From positions 1-64,000 of the forward strand of contig JAQVLW010000009.1 in NCBI GenBank assembly GCA_028703945.1: DNA of 64,000 nucleotides. Reading direction: 5' to 3'. Both the position numbers and the translations under genes were made by a program. Positions 1-6,605 of this stretch are shown in pieces. The stretch is from Aliarcobacter sp. (GTDB lineage: Bacteria > Campylobacterota > Campylobacteria > Campylobacterales > Arcobacteraceae). Positions within the stretch are counted from its first letter, which is position 1, and every line of letters begins with the position of its first letter. The notes beneath the pieces were generated by a model, which had not been told where the DNA came from, made no database searches, and was given only the letters and a program-made list of their open reading frames with translations.

Positions 1-2
1 AA

Positions 3-107
3 TCAATTATTTTTAATGGAATTAAAATTGGTGATAAAAGATTTATTTATAATAAAGTAGAAAAAAAGTTGTTGATTTTGAATTCAGATTTTTTGGATTT
101 GATATAA
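3..107 (+). CDS. 3' end of an unidentified protein-coding gene
   Basis: The only long open frame entering from the left edge ends with TAA at 105-107 and gives 34 residues, ending in NSDFLDLI. A hairpin followed by a T-rich stretch comes directly after the stop, as expected for the end of a real gene. The fragment is too short to assign a family. It lies outside the integrated element and converges on ffs, so it is probably the original chromosomal neighbour of the SRP RNA gene. Confidence 0.45.
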   Translation, partial: SIIFNGIKIGDKRFIYNKVEKKLLILNSDFLDLI

Positions 108-137
108 AAAAAGAGTACAAAAGTACTTTCTCCAGAT
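105..137. terminator. Bidirectional terminator, probably the displaced ffs terminator
   Basis: A stem AGTAC/GTACT with an AAAA loop at 114-127 has a run of A on its left and TTTCT on its right, so it can act on both strands. Read on the minus strand it follows the sequence ATCTGGAGAA, which is the 3' end of the SRP RNA. It is therefore probably the original ffs terminator, now separated from ffs by the inserted element. Confidence 0.55.
112..137. other. Left attachment-site repeat of the integrated element
   Basis: This stretch matches 5906-5933: both read AGAGTAC, then AAGTACT, then TTCTCCAGAT, with small differences between the blocks. The identical 10-bp block TTCTCCAGAT (128-137 and 5924-5933) is the complement of the SRP RNA 3' end. 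A direct repeat of an RNA gene end bounding an integrase island is the usual att arrangement. The exact crossover point is not determined. Confidence 0.6.
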
Positions 138-195
138 TCCTATATAGTTTATTTTAATACGATAAAATGGCGATTAGTTACTATTATAAATTATA

Positions 196-216
196 AGAGT
201 AACGTTTAGAGTAACA
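196..216. repeat. Candidate integrase arm-site repeats, left end
   Basis: Two direct copies of AGAGTAAC lie at 196-203 and 208-215. The second sits in TTAGAGTAACA, which also occurs inverted at 5817-5828 near the right end. Shared short repeats close to both att sites are typical of arm-binding sites for DUF4102-family integrases. Function is inferred from position and repetition only. Confidence 0.45.
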
Positions 217-241
217 ATTTATAATTCCAATAGTTTAAATT

Positions 242-874
242 CTAATAAGCTTTTAGTATATTTTCTATCATAATATTTGTTATTTCACTATTTTCTTTTT
301 CATTAGGTAGTTGACATTGTTCTTTATATGGCATTATAAGTTCTTTTAATCCTGATAAGTTAAAAGTTGCATTCATTGGATTATTGTTATATGGTGCAAC
401 TTTCAAAACTAAAGTTTTTTTATACACTAGTTCATATAGTTTTGATTTTAGACTTAATTTATAGTTTGATGCTAATTCATCAAATTGGGGATAAAATATT
501 GATGTAAAATTTTTTGAAACAGGGTAGTAATTACCTTTAACATCTAATAAGTTAGCTCCAGTTCTTTCAAGATTTGCATTTGATTTATCAAATATTTCTT
601 CAGTTTTTTTGTCATAACTTACAACTCTTTCTAACATTTTTACTTTTTCTGTATGTAAAAAAGTATTCCAATCTACAATAATTTCAGGATAGTCTTTTAT
701 CCCGCATCTCACAATCAATTTTACATTTTTGCCTTGGGGGTTATCTTTTGAATTATTTATAAATGCAATACCATTTTTCCCAGTAAAAGGGTCTTTTTCT
801 AAATTAAGTTTTTCCCAATTATTTGCTGATAATGTACTTATTAATATAGTTATTAATGCTAAATATTTTTTCAT
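242..874 (-). CDS. Exported protein, weakly VasI-like
   Basis: This 210-residue protein starts with MKKYLALITILISTLSA, a clear signal peptide with likely cleavage before NNWEK, so it should be periplasmic or secreted. Two cysteines, in the LIVRCGI region (about residue 57) and in EQCQ (about residue 187), could form a disulfide. The pattern LIVRC followed late by ATFNLSGLKELI and a Cys resembles small VasI-like proteins, in which a final FdLsGl segment precedes a cysteine. That similarity is weak and no T6SS genes are nearby. It overlaps the upstream 87-residue exported protein by 4 bp (ATGA), so the two are probably translated together as element cargo. Confidence 0.7.
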   Translation of the reverse strand: MKKYLALITILISTLSANNWEKLNLEKDPFTGKNGIAFINNSKDNPQGKNVKLIVRCGIKDYPEIIVDWNTFLHTEKVKMLERVVSYDKKTEEIFDKSNANLERTGANLLDVKGNYYPVSKNFTSIFYPQFDELASNYKLSLKSKLYELVYKKTLVLKVAPYNNNPMNATFNLSGLKELIMPYKEQCQLPNEKENSEITNIMIENILKAY

Positions 875-1134
875 TTAAGTTCCTTTAAATATGCAGTTAA
901 TGTGTAATAGTAAGTATCTCCATATCTTACTTTTGAAATGTTTTGACCTTCATGTACAATAGTGAAACCATATAAAACTTTACATGCACCACTACGTATT
1001 AAATCTTCAGCAACATAAGCTCTAGAATTTCTATCTGTATCTGCAATTAGATAAAGTGAACTTTCACTTTTACAAGCAAACACATTAGCAAAACTAAAAC
1101 TAACTAAAATAGATAAAAGAAAAATTTTTTTCAT
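871..1134 (-). CDS. Small exported protein of unknown function
   Basis: An 87-residue protein beginning MKKIFLLSILVSFSFA, a signal peptide, with mature cysteines in FACKSE (residue 21) and in GACKV (about residue 52) that could pair. A ribosome site AAGGAG lies just upstream (AAGGAGTTTGAATG on the minus strand). The mature domain of about 65 residues is not a family I recognise. It is translationally coupled to the 210-residue exported protein and lies divergent from the Xre-like regulator gene. I infer accessory cargo. Confidence 0.65.
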   Translation of the reverse strand: MKKIFLLSILVSFSFANVFACKSESSLYLIADTDRNSRAYVAEDLIRSGACKVLYGFTIVHEGQNISKVRYGDTYYYTLTAYLKELK

Positions 1135-1231
1135 TCAAACTCCTTTTTTTTATATTAACATAAGAAAGAATCGGAAATGAAATATTTTAAATTATTTTAA
1201 GTGTTATAATATTTTTTGTTTCATATTCACT

Positions 1232-1294
1232 CTACATTTGTAACTTGATAAGATATTTCTACACAACTATACTTGCACTACACTTGTAATGTAG
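1232..1294. promoter_or_regulatory. Repeated operator-like motif before the Xre-like gene
   Basis: CTACATTTGTAA at 1232-1243 recurs as CTACACTTGTAA at 1278-1289, and the second copy continues to form an inverted repeat CTACA-N7-TGTAG at 1278-1294. The site ends 6 bp before the Xre-like start codon and lies between divergent genes. It is a plausible binding site for that regulator. Confidence 0.4.
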
Positions 1295-1300
1295 GTAAAT

Positions 1301-1555
1301 ATGAATAAAAAGTTTGATGATTTAAGTACAGAAGAAATATATAAACTTATTGGTAAAAATGTCGCTAAATTTAGAAAAAAAGCAAATATGAGTCAATTAG
1401 AACTTTCTTTAGAAATGGGCAATAAATCTACTAGTTTAGTATCATCAGCCGAAATATGTAAAAATAATCGTAAATTTAATATTGCCCAATTACATAAAAT
1501 TTCAAAAATCTTGAATATAGAATTTTGTGAATTCTTTAAAATACAAAAAGACTAA
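1301..1555 (+). CDS. Xre-family HTH regulator
   Basis: An 84-residue protein with one helix-turn-helix of the Cro/CI type: IGKNVAKFRKKANMSQLELS is the typical first half, then a recognition helix near TSLVSSAE, followed by LHKISKILNIEFCEFF, the usual end of an HTH_3 domain. It is close to a lone domain in length, so it binds DNA without an obvious sensor part. It lies in the element, divergent from the exported-protein pair and convergent with the initiator gene. It probably controls the element's excision, replication or cargo, possibly through the repeated motif just upstream. Confidence 0.75.
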   Translation: MNKKFDDLSTEEIYKLIGKNVAKFRKKANMSQLELSLEMGNKSTSLVSSAEICKNNRKFNIAQLHKISKILNIEFCEFFKIQKD

Positions 1556-1733
1556 ATCTCTAAAATTTAACTTCTTTCATATCTCATCAGACATTTATAA
1601 ATATAATTATCTAATTTCCATCTATTTCCTTAATTTTAATCTAATATAGCCTATAAAAAGGGTTTTTAATAAAATCCAATAAGATTTTAACGGAAACGGA
1701 AACCAAAATAAAAACATACACCACAGAAAGATT

Positions 1734-1755
1734 ATAGGGTGCTGACGACCCCTAT
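1734..1755. other. GC-rich hairpin next to the replication initiator gene
   Basis: ATAGGG and CCCTAT (1734-1739, 1750-1755) form a stem around TGCTGACGAC. It is conspicuously GC-rich for this AT-rich element and lies about 35 bp beyond the stop of the Rep_trans-like gene. Rolling-circle initiators nick at such hairpins, so this is a candidate double-strand origin or nick site. A plain transcription terminator is the alternative. Confidence 0.35.
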
Positions 1756-1789
1756 TGAATATAAAAAACTTTTTGTAGTACCTTAAAAA

Positions 1790-2446
1790 TTACAGCATAT
1801 TTACAAAATTTCTAAATTCATGTAAGGGTAATGCCAATACTTTAATATTAGGAATAATTACTTTTGCTTCAATTCTCCACAAAGGAAAATCTAATTTATT
1901 CTTATATGCTTTATCATAAATAGTTATTCTTTCAATCATATTGTTAAAGGTTTCATTTATGTAATAAGTTTTATAAAATAAACCATTTTTAATATATTGT
2001 TTAACATTGTAGTAACTACTTATATTTTCAATATTTGGTTTTTTATTCATATCAAAACAAATATCTACATTTGTAATATTTTTTAAAATACTAATAATTT
2101 TATCAATCAAATTATATGGTGGTGGCTCTTTATGATATTGTTTCATTCCAAATATTACCATAGTAGCTTTTTTATATTTTGGTTTATCTTCATTTGAGTT
2201 GTAATAATAAATATTATAGTTTTCAAGTTGATATACACTTGTAATCTCTTTATCTACATATCTTCTTTTTAGTTTTTGAATAATGTAAGAATTTTTTTTT
2301 AATTTATGCCAATTACCTAACTTTTTTAAAGGCTCCAATTTATACTCTTTACTAAATTTAGTTCTAATTGTATCTATTGAAAAAGTCATATTATTTTCTA
2401 AATTAAATTCTTTGATTTCTATTTCTAAATTAGATAGAATGTTCAT
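1790..2446 (-). CDS. Rep_trans/RstA-like replication initiator
   Basis: The 218-residue protein carries two features of the Rep_trans family of rolling-circle initiators (as in RstA of CTX phage and small RCR plasmids). One is an acidic motif VDICFD near residue 131. The other is TIYDKAYKNKL (about residue 175) followed by LWRIEAKV, where the Tyr is a plausible nicking residue. It is shorter than many such initiators (250-400 residues), and no HUH motif is visible. It lies between a GC-rich hairpin on the downstream side and a 65-nt stem-loop on the upstream side. I infer that it replicates the excised circle. Family assignment is by motif only. Confidence 0.6.
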   Translation of the reverse strand: MNILSNLEIEIKEFNLENNMTFSIDTIRTKFSKEYKLEPLKKLGNWHKLKKNSYIIQKLKRRYVDKEITSVYQLENYNIYYYNSNEDKPKYKKATMVIFGMKQYHKEPPPYNLIDKIISILKNITNVDICFDMNKKPNIENISSYYNVKQYIKNGLFYKTYYINETFNNMIERITIYDKAYKNKLDFPLWRIEAKVIIPNIKVLALPLHEFRNFVNML

Positions 2447-2470
2447 AGTGTTTTAAGACCTATTATAAAG

Positions 2471-2535
2471 AACTATACTTAACCAACCTATATAGAATAT
2501 CGCCAAATACCACTATATAAGGGTTTAGTATAGTT
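2471..2535. other. Long imperfect stem-loop upstream of the initiator gene
   Basis: AACTATACT (2471-2479) pairs with AGTATAGTT (2527-2535). Inside it AACC pairs with part of GGGTTT, and CCTATATAG pairs with CTATATAAGG, leaving a loop of about 17 nt. The structure ends 25 bp from the start of the Rep_trans-like gene. It may be a single-strand origin, an initiator-binding site or an antisense-type control region; the sequence does not distinguish these. Confidence 0.4.
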
Positions 2536-2545
2536 TTCTGATTTT

Positions 2546-2572
2546 AAGGTAGTCTAAAAATTAGATTACCTT
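2546..2572 (-). terminator. Hairpin after the 85-residue element gene
   Basis: AAGGTA-G-TCTAA and TTAGA-T-TACCTT form a 12-bp stem with one G-T pairing and an AAA loop, 4 bp beyond the stop of the gene ending at 2577. There is no long T run on the minus strand, so termination is likely but not certain. Confidence 0.4.
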
Positions 2573-2576
2573 GAAC

Positions 2577-2834
2577 TTACCTATACGGTGTATTATTTAC
2601 CTTTTTTCTTTTTTTTCTAAAATCTAAATCTTTTCTTTTTTCTAATATTTCATTTCTTCTTCTCGAAATAGTTTCTAATGTACTTAAACATTCTAAAGGA
2701 AGATAAATATTATGTATTTCTTGTAGATAAACTTGTTTAATTGCAGGATTACCTAACTCTGAACCATAAAAACGATTACTTTCTAGTTTTTCTAAAACCC
2801 ATAATTTTAAATGGGTATTTACAAATTTATCCAT
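2577..2834 (-). CDS. Hypothetical element protein
   Basis: 85 residues, no signal peptide or membrane segment. The C-terminus is strongly basic (EKRKDLDFRKKRKKVN), suggesting nucleic-acid contact. It overlaps the gene upstream (2827-3084) by 8 bp and belongs to a three-gene run that begins with the AlpA-like regulator. I do not recognise the family. Confidence 0.55.
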   Translation of the reverse strand: MDKFVNTHLKLWVLEKLESNRFYGSELGNPAIKQVYLQEIHNIYLPLECLSTLETISRRRNEILEKRKDLDFRKKRKKVNNTPYR

Positions 2835-3084
2835 TATTTACCTTTCTTAACTTATTCATTTCTGATGTTAAAGTTTGCATAATATCTTTATCCAGAAATT
2901 CAACTATGTTTGAATCTCTATCCATTCTCGTATAGAATAAATCTATACAGTTAATATATAGAATTTCTAATAATTGAAGTCTAGTAACTTTTTTAGGTTT
3001 AACTCCATCTTCTTTTACAAAAAACTTTAAAGCTTTATAATTTACATTATATTTAGTTGCAATTTCTCTAATTAAACTTTTCAT
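2827..3084 (-). CDS. Hypothetical element protein, possibly DNA-binding
   Basis: 85 residues. The N-terminus MKSLIREIATKYNVNYKAL looks like a short helix-turn-helix (IATKYNVNYKALKFFV), followed by a helical region. It overlaps the AlpA-like gene by 4 bp and the next 85-residue gene by 8 bp, so all three are co-translated. The role is probably control or replication of the element. No specific family is recognised. Confidence 0.55.
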   Translation of the reverse strand: MKSLIREIATKYNVNYKALKFFVKEDGVKPKKVTRLQLLEILYINCIDLFYTRMDRDSNIVEFLDKDIMQTLTSEMNKLRKVNNG

Positions 3085-3290
3085 TTTGTTACCTCATTAT
3101 TTAGGTTAAATACTTTATTTATTTCATCTATTGAAAAAACAGTTACTCTATCACTAATTTTAATTGGAGTAATACGTTTATTTTTTGCATACAGCCATAC
3201 TGTACTAAGTCCTATTCCTAAAAGTTTTGCTAACTCTTTAGCTCTGTAAAACTTTTTATTTTTAAGTTCTGTAAATATTTCTTTTGACAT
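3081..3290 (-). CDS. AlpA/excisionase-like HTH regulator
   Basis: 69 residues with an HTH_17/AlpA winged-helix domain: FYRAKELAKLLGIGLSTVWLY, then ITPIKISDRVTVFSIDEINK, the usual wing and terminal helix. In P4-type islands AlpA proteins switch on the integrase or act as excisionases. It has an AAAGGA ribosome site and a 16-bp perfect palindrome about 22 bp upstream. It leads an operon of three overlapping small genes. AlpA-like function is inferred from the fold and location beside the integrase. Confidence 0.75.
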   Translation of the reverse strand: MSKEIFTELKNKKFYRAKELAKLLGIGLSTVWLYAKNKRITPIKISDRVTVFSIDEINKVFNLNNEVTK

Positions 3291-3312
3291 AAATTTCCTT
3301 TTAAAGTAAATT

Positions 3313-3328
3313 TACAATTGCAATTGTA
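3313..3328. promoter_or_regulatory. 16-bp perfect palindrome upstream of the AlpA-like gene
   Basis: TACAATTGCAATTGTA lies 22 bp before the start codon, where an operator overlapping the promoter is expected. Autoregulation by the AlpA-like protein or control by the Xre-like regulator is possible. Confidence 0.45.
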
Positions 3329-3399
3329 TTTGTATGTACATAACGGAATTATATTAGGTTAAAATTGGAAAATTAACGAAAGAAAAGAGTGTTTAATTC

Positions 3400-3434
3400 T
3401 TAGGAATTGAGATATCTTTCAATTCCTAATTTTT
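3400..3434. terminator. Terminator after the 342-residue element gene
   Basis: TTAGGAATTGA (3400-3410) pairs perfectly with TCAATTCCTAA (3419-3429) around an 8-nt loop, with TTTTT following on the plus strand. It overlaps the stop codon of the minus-strand gene ending at 3426 and separates the integrase transcript from the AlpA-like operon. Confidence 0.55.
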
Positions 3435-4454
3435 AAGACCTGTTATAAGTTCTTTATATTTTAGTTTGTCAATGTATTCTTTAGCAATATCTAAATATTT
3501 ATTTATAGTCCCATAATCTACTAAATGTTTATCATGGTAATTAGTAAGTCCCATTTGTATTATAGATTTTTTTACATCTTTATTTATGCTATCGTAAATA
3601 TAAAACATATCAGCTAAAGTTTGTGTATCTATTTTATTGGTTTTTTTATTAATATATAGGATTTTATTTGCTTTTTCTAAGTCTTCTCCTAATAACTCTG
3701 AATAACTTTTTATTCTATTACTTGAATAAATATCATTTAGTACATCTTTTACAAATGCTTCGATATCTTTTTGTGGTAAATTTTGATTAATCTCAATATT
3801 GTAATTTTTCATTTTGGAAAAGTTCCCTAATAATTCAGGTCTTTTATAGTTTGGTTTTATAGTATTAGTCATTATATTATACGTATCATCAGTATGGTAT
3901 ATTTGAGTTAAATTGTAAGAACTTTTAGTAATATATCTAAAAATAAAATCATCTTCTATATTTTCTATTTCATTATCATTTTTATATTGAAAGAAGATTT
4001 GATTATATTCATTTATATATTTTTCTCTATTTATTAATTTTTGTTTATATTCAGGGAAATTATTGATATCTTTTATTGTTTCTAATTCATAATCAATTCT
4101 TTGTCTAATATATTGCTTTTCTTTACTTTTATACTGTTTTATTAAAGCATCAAACCAAGGATAATCTAAAAATAAATTCAATACACTTATACATTTTTTA
4201 TCCATAAGTTGAATAGCGTGTATATTATAGTATCGTGAAGTTTTATCCCTAAAAATATCTGTAGATAAAATTGGCTTATAATCACAGTATGATAATAAAT
4301 TTTCTGAATGCAAATTTAGAAATTTTTTAATTAATTCAATAACCTCTTGATTTCTAATTGTAAATTCATAAGCAACACAAATATTTATTTCATGTTCATT
4401 AAAATTTTCTATATCTTTATAAACCGTATTTTCTCTTGGAAGTGATTTATTCAT
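3426..4454 (-). CDS. Unknown protein co-translated with the integrase
   Basis: 342 residues, soluble, rich in Lys, Asn, Ile and Tyr, with no signal peptide, membrane segment or motif I recognise. Its start overlaps the end of the integrase gene by 8 bp, so it is made from the integrase message. The predicted structure is mostly helical with charged stretches (for example IKQYKSKEKQYIRQRIDYEL). Genes coupled to integrases in small islands often act in excision, replication or superinfection control, but nothing here indicates which. Confidence 0.65.
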   Translation of the reverse strand: MNKSLPRENTVYKDIENFNEHEINICVAYEFTIRNQEVIELIKKFLNLHSENLLSYCDYKPILSTDIFRDKTSRYYNIHAIQLMDKKCISVLNLFLDYPWFDALIKQYKSKEKQYIRQRIDYELETIKDINNFPEYKQKLINREKYINEYNQIFFQYKNDNEIENIEDDFIFRYITKSSYNLTQIYHTDDTYNIMTNTIKPNYKRPELLGNFSKMKNYNIEINQNLPQKDIEAFVKDVLNDIYSSNRIKSYSELLGEDLEKANKILYINKKTNKIDTQTLADMFYIYDSINKDVKKSIIQMGLTNYHDKHLVDYGTINKYLDIAKEYIDKLKYKELITGLKN

Positions 4455-5718
4455 CCAATAACCTTTTTATGTAATTACTCCACCATTTAACTAATGGTTT
4501 CATTTGTTCAAAAAATTCTGCTCTATGGTTATAAGCTAATTCTACTTTATTACTATCATGATGGTCTAAAAATCTTTTTTTTACATCGTAACTTATGTTA
4601 TGCTCATTTTGATGTGTATCTATTAAACTTCTATATATACCTCTAAATCCATGTAGTGTTTGTTTATTTTTATAACCCATTCTTTGAAGTGCTACATTTG
4701 GAGTATTAGAATTTAGTACTTTATTGTTTACTGATAAGAAAACATATTCTTGATGTGATGTATATTCATATTGATTTTTTAATATATTTACAACCTCATC
4801 AGATAGTGGGACTTTAAAATCAGGAAGATTTTTATTTTTTACTTTCATGAGCTTTCTTGGAATAGTTAAACTTCTATTTTCAAAATTTATATATTCCCAT
4901 AAAAGATTCGTAAGATTAGATGCTCTTAACGGTAAATGAATACCCAATTTTAAAGAGTTGATAGTGCTGTAATGACCATTGTAATTATATATATCATTTA
5001 TTAGATTTTTTAGCTCATTTGTTTCTGTAATTTTTGCATAGTGAGTAATATCAGCTTTTGGTATGATGAGGTCTTTTAGAATATTATCAAAAGGATTTTT
5101 TTCTGCAAAACCTAAAGTAATTGCATATTTAAAAATTGTATTTAGATAATTATATAGTTTATTTGCAGTTTCTATACCATCAGGTGGATTATCATTATCT
5201 TTAGCTGAATGTATTTTTTTAGCTAATCTTTCTTTTAATACTTTGATAATATCTTGGTGGCTTATATTATCAATAGATTTATTTTGTAAGTAAGGATAAG
5301 CATCATTTTGAACTATTGCTTTTTTTCTTTTAAATGCTTTTGGGCTTATGTGTTGTTCTTTAAAATCTAACCATTGTTCAGCAATATTTTTGAAATTGTT
5401 ATTTTCTTTTTTTATGATGTTTTGTTTTTCTTCATGTTTATTATCAATAGGGTCTATACCTTTACTGATGAGGTCTAAACATTCATTGGTTCTATCTCTT
5501 GCAGTTGATAAAGAAGTATTAGGGTAATATCCAAAAGTAGTCTTTCGGCGTCTTTTTTTACCTTGATTAGTATATTGAGTTGGACTTGAATAAATAAATT
5601 CCCATTTTTTACTTTTATCGGGTTTTATTAATATTTGTAATCCACCTCCATCAGATAAAGCATAATCTTTCTCTTTTGGTTTTAAACTTTTAAGTTTTGT
5701 ATCTGTAAGCTTACCCAT
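4447..5718 (-). CDS. Tyrosine recombinase/integrase (DUF4102 type)
   Basis: 423 residues, normal for P4-like integrases. The N-terminal arm-binding DUF4102 domain is clear (LTDTKLKSLKPKEKDYALSD, then TTFGYYPNTSLSTARD). A SAM-like core-binding region follows at about 110-215. The catalytic domain shows the conserved Arg in LPLRASNL (about 266), HGFR (about 358), the late His in FLDHH and the Tyr in ELAYNHR (about 395). It ends close to the ffs 3' end, and candidate arm sites lie between its start codon and the right att repeat. It should catalyse integration and excision at ffs. Confidence 0.92.
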   Translation of the reverse strand: MGKLTDTKLKSLKPKEKDYALSDGGGLQILIKPDKSKKWEFIYSSPTQYTNQGKKRRRKTTFGYYPNTSLSTARDRTNECLDLISKGIDPIDNKHEEKQNIIKKENNNFKNIAEQWLDFKEQHISPKAFKRKKAIVQNDAYPYLQNKSIDNISHQDIIKVLKERLAKKIHSAKDNDNPPDGIETANKLYNYLNTIFKYAITLGFAEKNPFDNILKDLIIPKADITHYAKITETNELKNLINDIYNYNGHYSTINSLKLGIHLPLRASNLTNLLWEYINFENRSLTIPRKLMKVKNKNLPDFKVPLSDEVVNILKNQYEYTSHQEYVFLSVNNKVLNSNTPNVALQRMGYKNKQTLHGFRGIYRSLIDTHQNEHNISYDVKKRFLDHHDSNKVELAYNHRAEFFEQMKPLVKWWSNYIKRLLDE

Positions 5719-5742
5719 AATATAGCCTTTAGATAAGTTAGT

Positions 5743-5828
5743 GTTACTTTGAATATTACTCTAAAGTGTTACTTTATTTTAGAGGTAACACTTAAGGTAA
5801 CAAATATGTAAAGATTTTGTTACTCTAA
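5743..5828. repeat. Candidate integrase arm-site repeats, right end
   Basis: Six related copies lie between the integrase start and the attachment repeat: GTTACTTT at 5743 and 5768, TATTACTCTAA at 5754, AGAGGTAACAC at 5781, AAGGTAACAAA at 5794 and TTGTTACTCTAA at 5817. The last is the inverse of the copy near the left end (206-216). Their position also covers the integrase promoter, so the integrase may repress its own gene. Confidence 0.5.
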
Positions 5829-5905
5829 CTTAGATTTAGTTAGATTATTGTATCATAAAAAAAGTTATTGATTGATTGGTTTTATAGGCTTTGTCAAACT
5901 TGATT

Positions 5906-5933
5906 AGAGTACTTAAAGTACTCTTCTCCAGAT
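5906..5933. other. Right attachment-site repeat, within the ffs 3' end
   Basis: It contains the TTCTCCAGAT block shared with the left end, and lies inside the paired 3' strand of the SRP RNA. Just beyond the RNA end, GAGTACTT/AAGTACTC forms a hairpin without a T run. Insertion therefore keeps the RNA sequence but replaces its terminator. Confidence 0.6.
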
Positions 5934-6024
5934 ACCCAAACACACCATTAAATAAAGTGCCTTGCTATGTTCCCATCCTGGGGCTTTGCCTTAGATAATA
6001 ATTGTAAGGGTCTAAAGAAGAGCA
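5918..6024 (-). ncRNA. ffs: Signal recognition particle RNA (4.5S, bacterial small type)
   Basis: On the minus strand the universal helix-8 signature is present: CCAGG, ATG, the GGAA tetraloop, CAT, then AGCAAGG. That is the 5'/3' asymmetric loop that binds the Ffh M domain. The ends pair over a long helix: GCTCTTC near 6023 with GAAGAG near 5920, and ACCC with GGGT. The length, about 107 nt, matches small bacterial SRP RNAs. It forms the SRP with Ffh and targets nascent membrane proteins to FtsY. The 3' end is the integration site of the adjacent element. Ends are estimated from pairing. Confidence 0.85.
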
Positions 6025-6113
6025 TTCAAAATATTTAAAATATTCTCAATGCTTTTCTTTTAAAGATGTGAATTATATCTTAAATATCTTTATATTTGCT
6101 TTGAAAGAGAAAC

Positions 6114-6521
6114 ATGGTTTATTTAATACTTTTTATTACTTCACTTATTTCGGCGACTTTATTTCCTCTTGGAAGTGAAGCTTTACTTATTTATGATATT
6201 AAAGAAGGATATAATTTATATTTATTGCTTTTATTCGCAACTATTGGGAATAGTTTGGGCTCAGTTATAAACTATTTTTTAGGTTTAAAAGGGGAAGAGT
6301 ATCTTTTAAAAAAATCTTTAATAAAAGAAAGTTATATAATAAAATGTAAAAAATATTTTGATAAATATGGCTTATATACAATTCTTTTTTCTTGGTTACC
6401 AATAATTGGTGACCCTATTACTTTTGTGGCCGGAATTTTAAAATATGATTTTAAGAAATTTTTGTTTTTAGTAATTATTGCTAAGTTTTCTAGATATTTA
6501 TTTTTAGTAATTATTATATAA
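6114..6521 (+). CDS. YqaA/DedA-family membrane protein
   Basis: 135 residues with about four hydrophobic segments. The first contains FITSLISATLFPLGSEALLI, the signature of the YqaA branch of the SNARE-associated/DedA family, and the motif GNSLGSVINYFLG follows. A later membrane-entrant segment reads SWLPIIGDPITFVAG, where Pro and Asp are conserved in DedA proteins. The family moves or flips lipids or acts in membrane homeostasis; the substrate here is unknown. It is a lone gene, with ffs divergent upstream and the mod operon downstream after 84 bp. Confidence 0.8.
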   Translation: MVYLILFITSLISATLFPLGSEALLIYDIKEGYNLYLLLLFATIGNSLGSVINYFLGLKGEEYLLKKSLIKESYIIKCKKYFDKYGLYTILFSWLPIIGDPITFVAGILKYDFKKFLFLVIIAKFSRYLFLVIII

Positions 6522-6524
6522 ATT

Positions 6525-6551
6525 ATCGTTGTATATTAATTTATATAATGG
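6525..6551. promoter_or_regulatory. Candidate ModE operator 1 with overlapping -10 box
   Basis: ATCGTTGTATA is followed after a short spacer by TTATATAATGG, resembling the E. coli ModE site (ATCGnTATATA-N6-TATATAACGAT). TATAAT at 6543-6548 inside the site could be the -10 of the modE promoter, so bound ModE-molybdate would block transcription. Confidence 0.55.
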
Positions 6552-6567
6552 TAAAATTTTTTAATTT

Positions 6568-6593
6568 ATCGTTATATAAGTTTATATATAACC
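6568..6593. promoter_or_regulatory. Candidate ModE operator 2
   Basis: ATCGTTATATA and TATATATAACC form a near-perfect ModE palindrome. It begins 43 bp after operator 1, about four helical turns, so two ModE dimers could sit on the same DNA face. The site ends 12 bp before the modE start and overlaps the leader. It supports negative autoregulation of the whole mod operon. Confidence 0.65.
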
Positions 6594-6605
6594 AAAAGGA
6601 TTTAA

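Larger units (their letters stand above)
112..5933. mobile_element. Integrated element (about 5.8 kb) inserted at the 3' end of ffs
   Basis: The island lies between two partial copies of the ffs 3' end. A tyrosine integrase gene sits next to the right junction and reads away from it. Inside are an AlpA-like regulator, an Xre-like regulator, a Rep_trans-type initiator, three unrecognised genes and two exported proteins. No capsid, conjugation or relaxase gene was recognised. It therefore looks like a small integrative mobilisable element or a satellite rather than a complete phage or ICE. Repeats of GTTACTCT/AGAGTAAC at both ends are candidate integrase arm sites. Confidence 0.7.
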
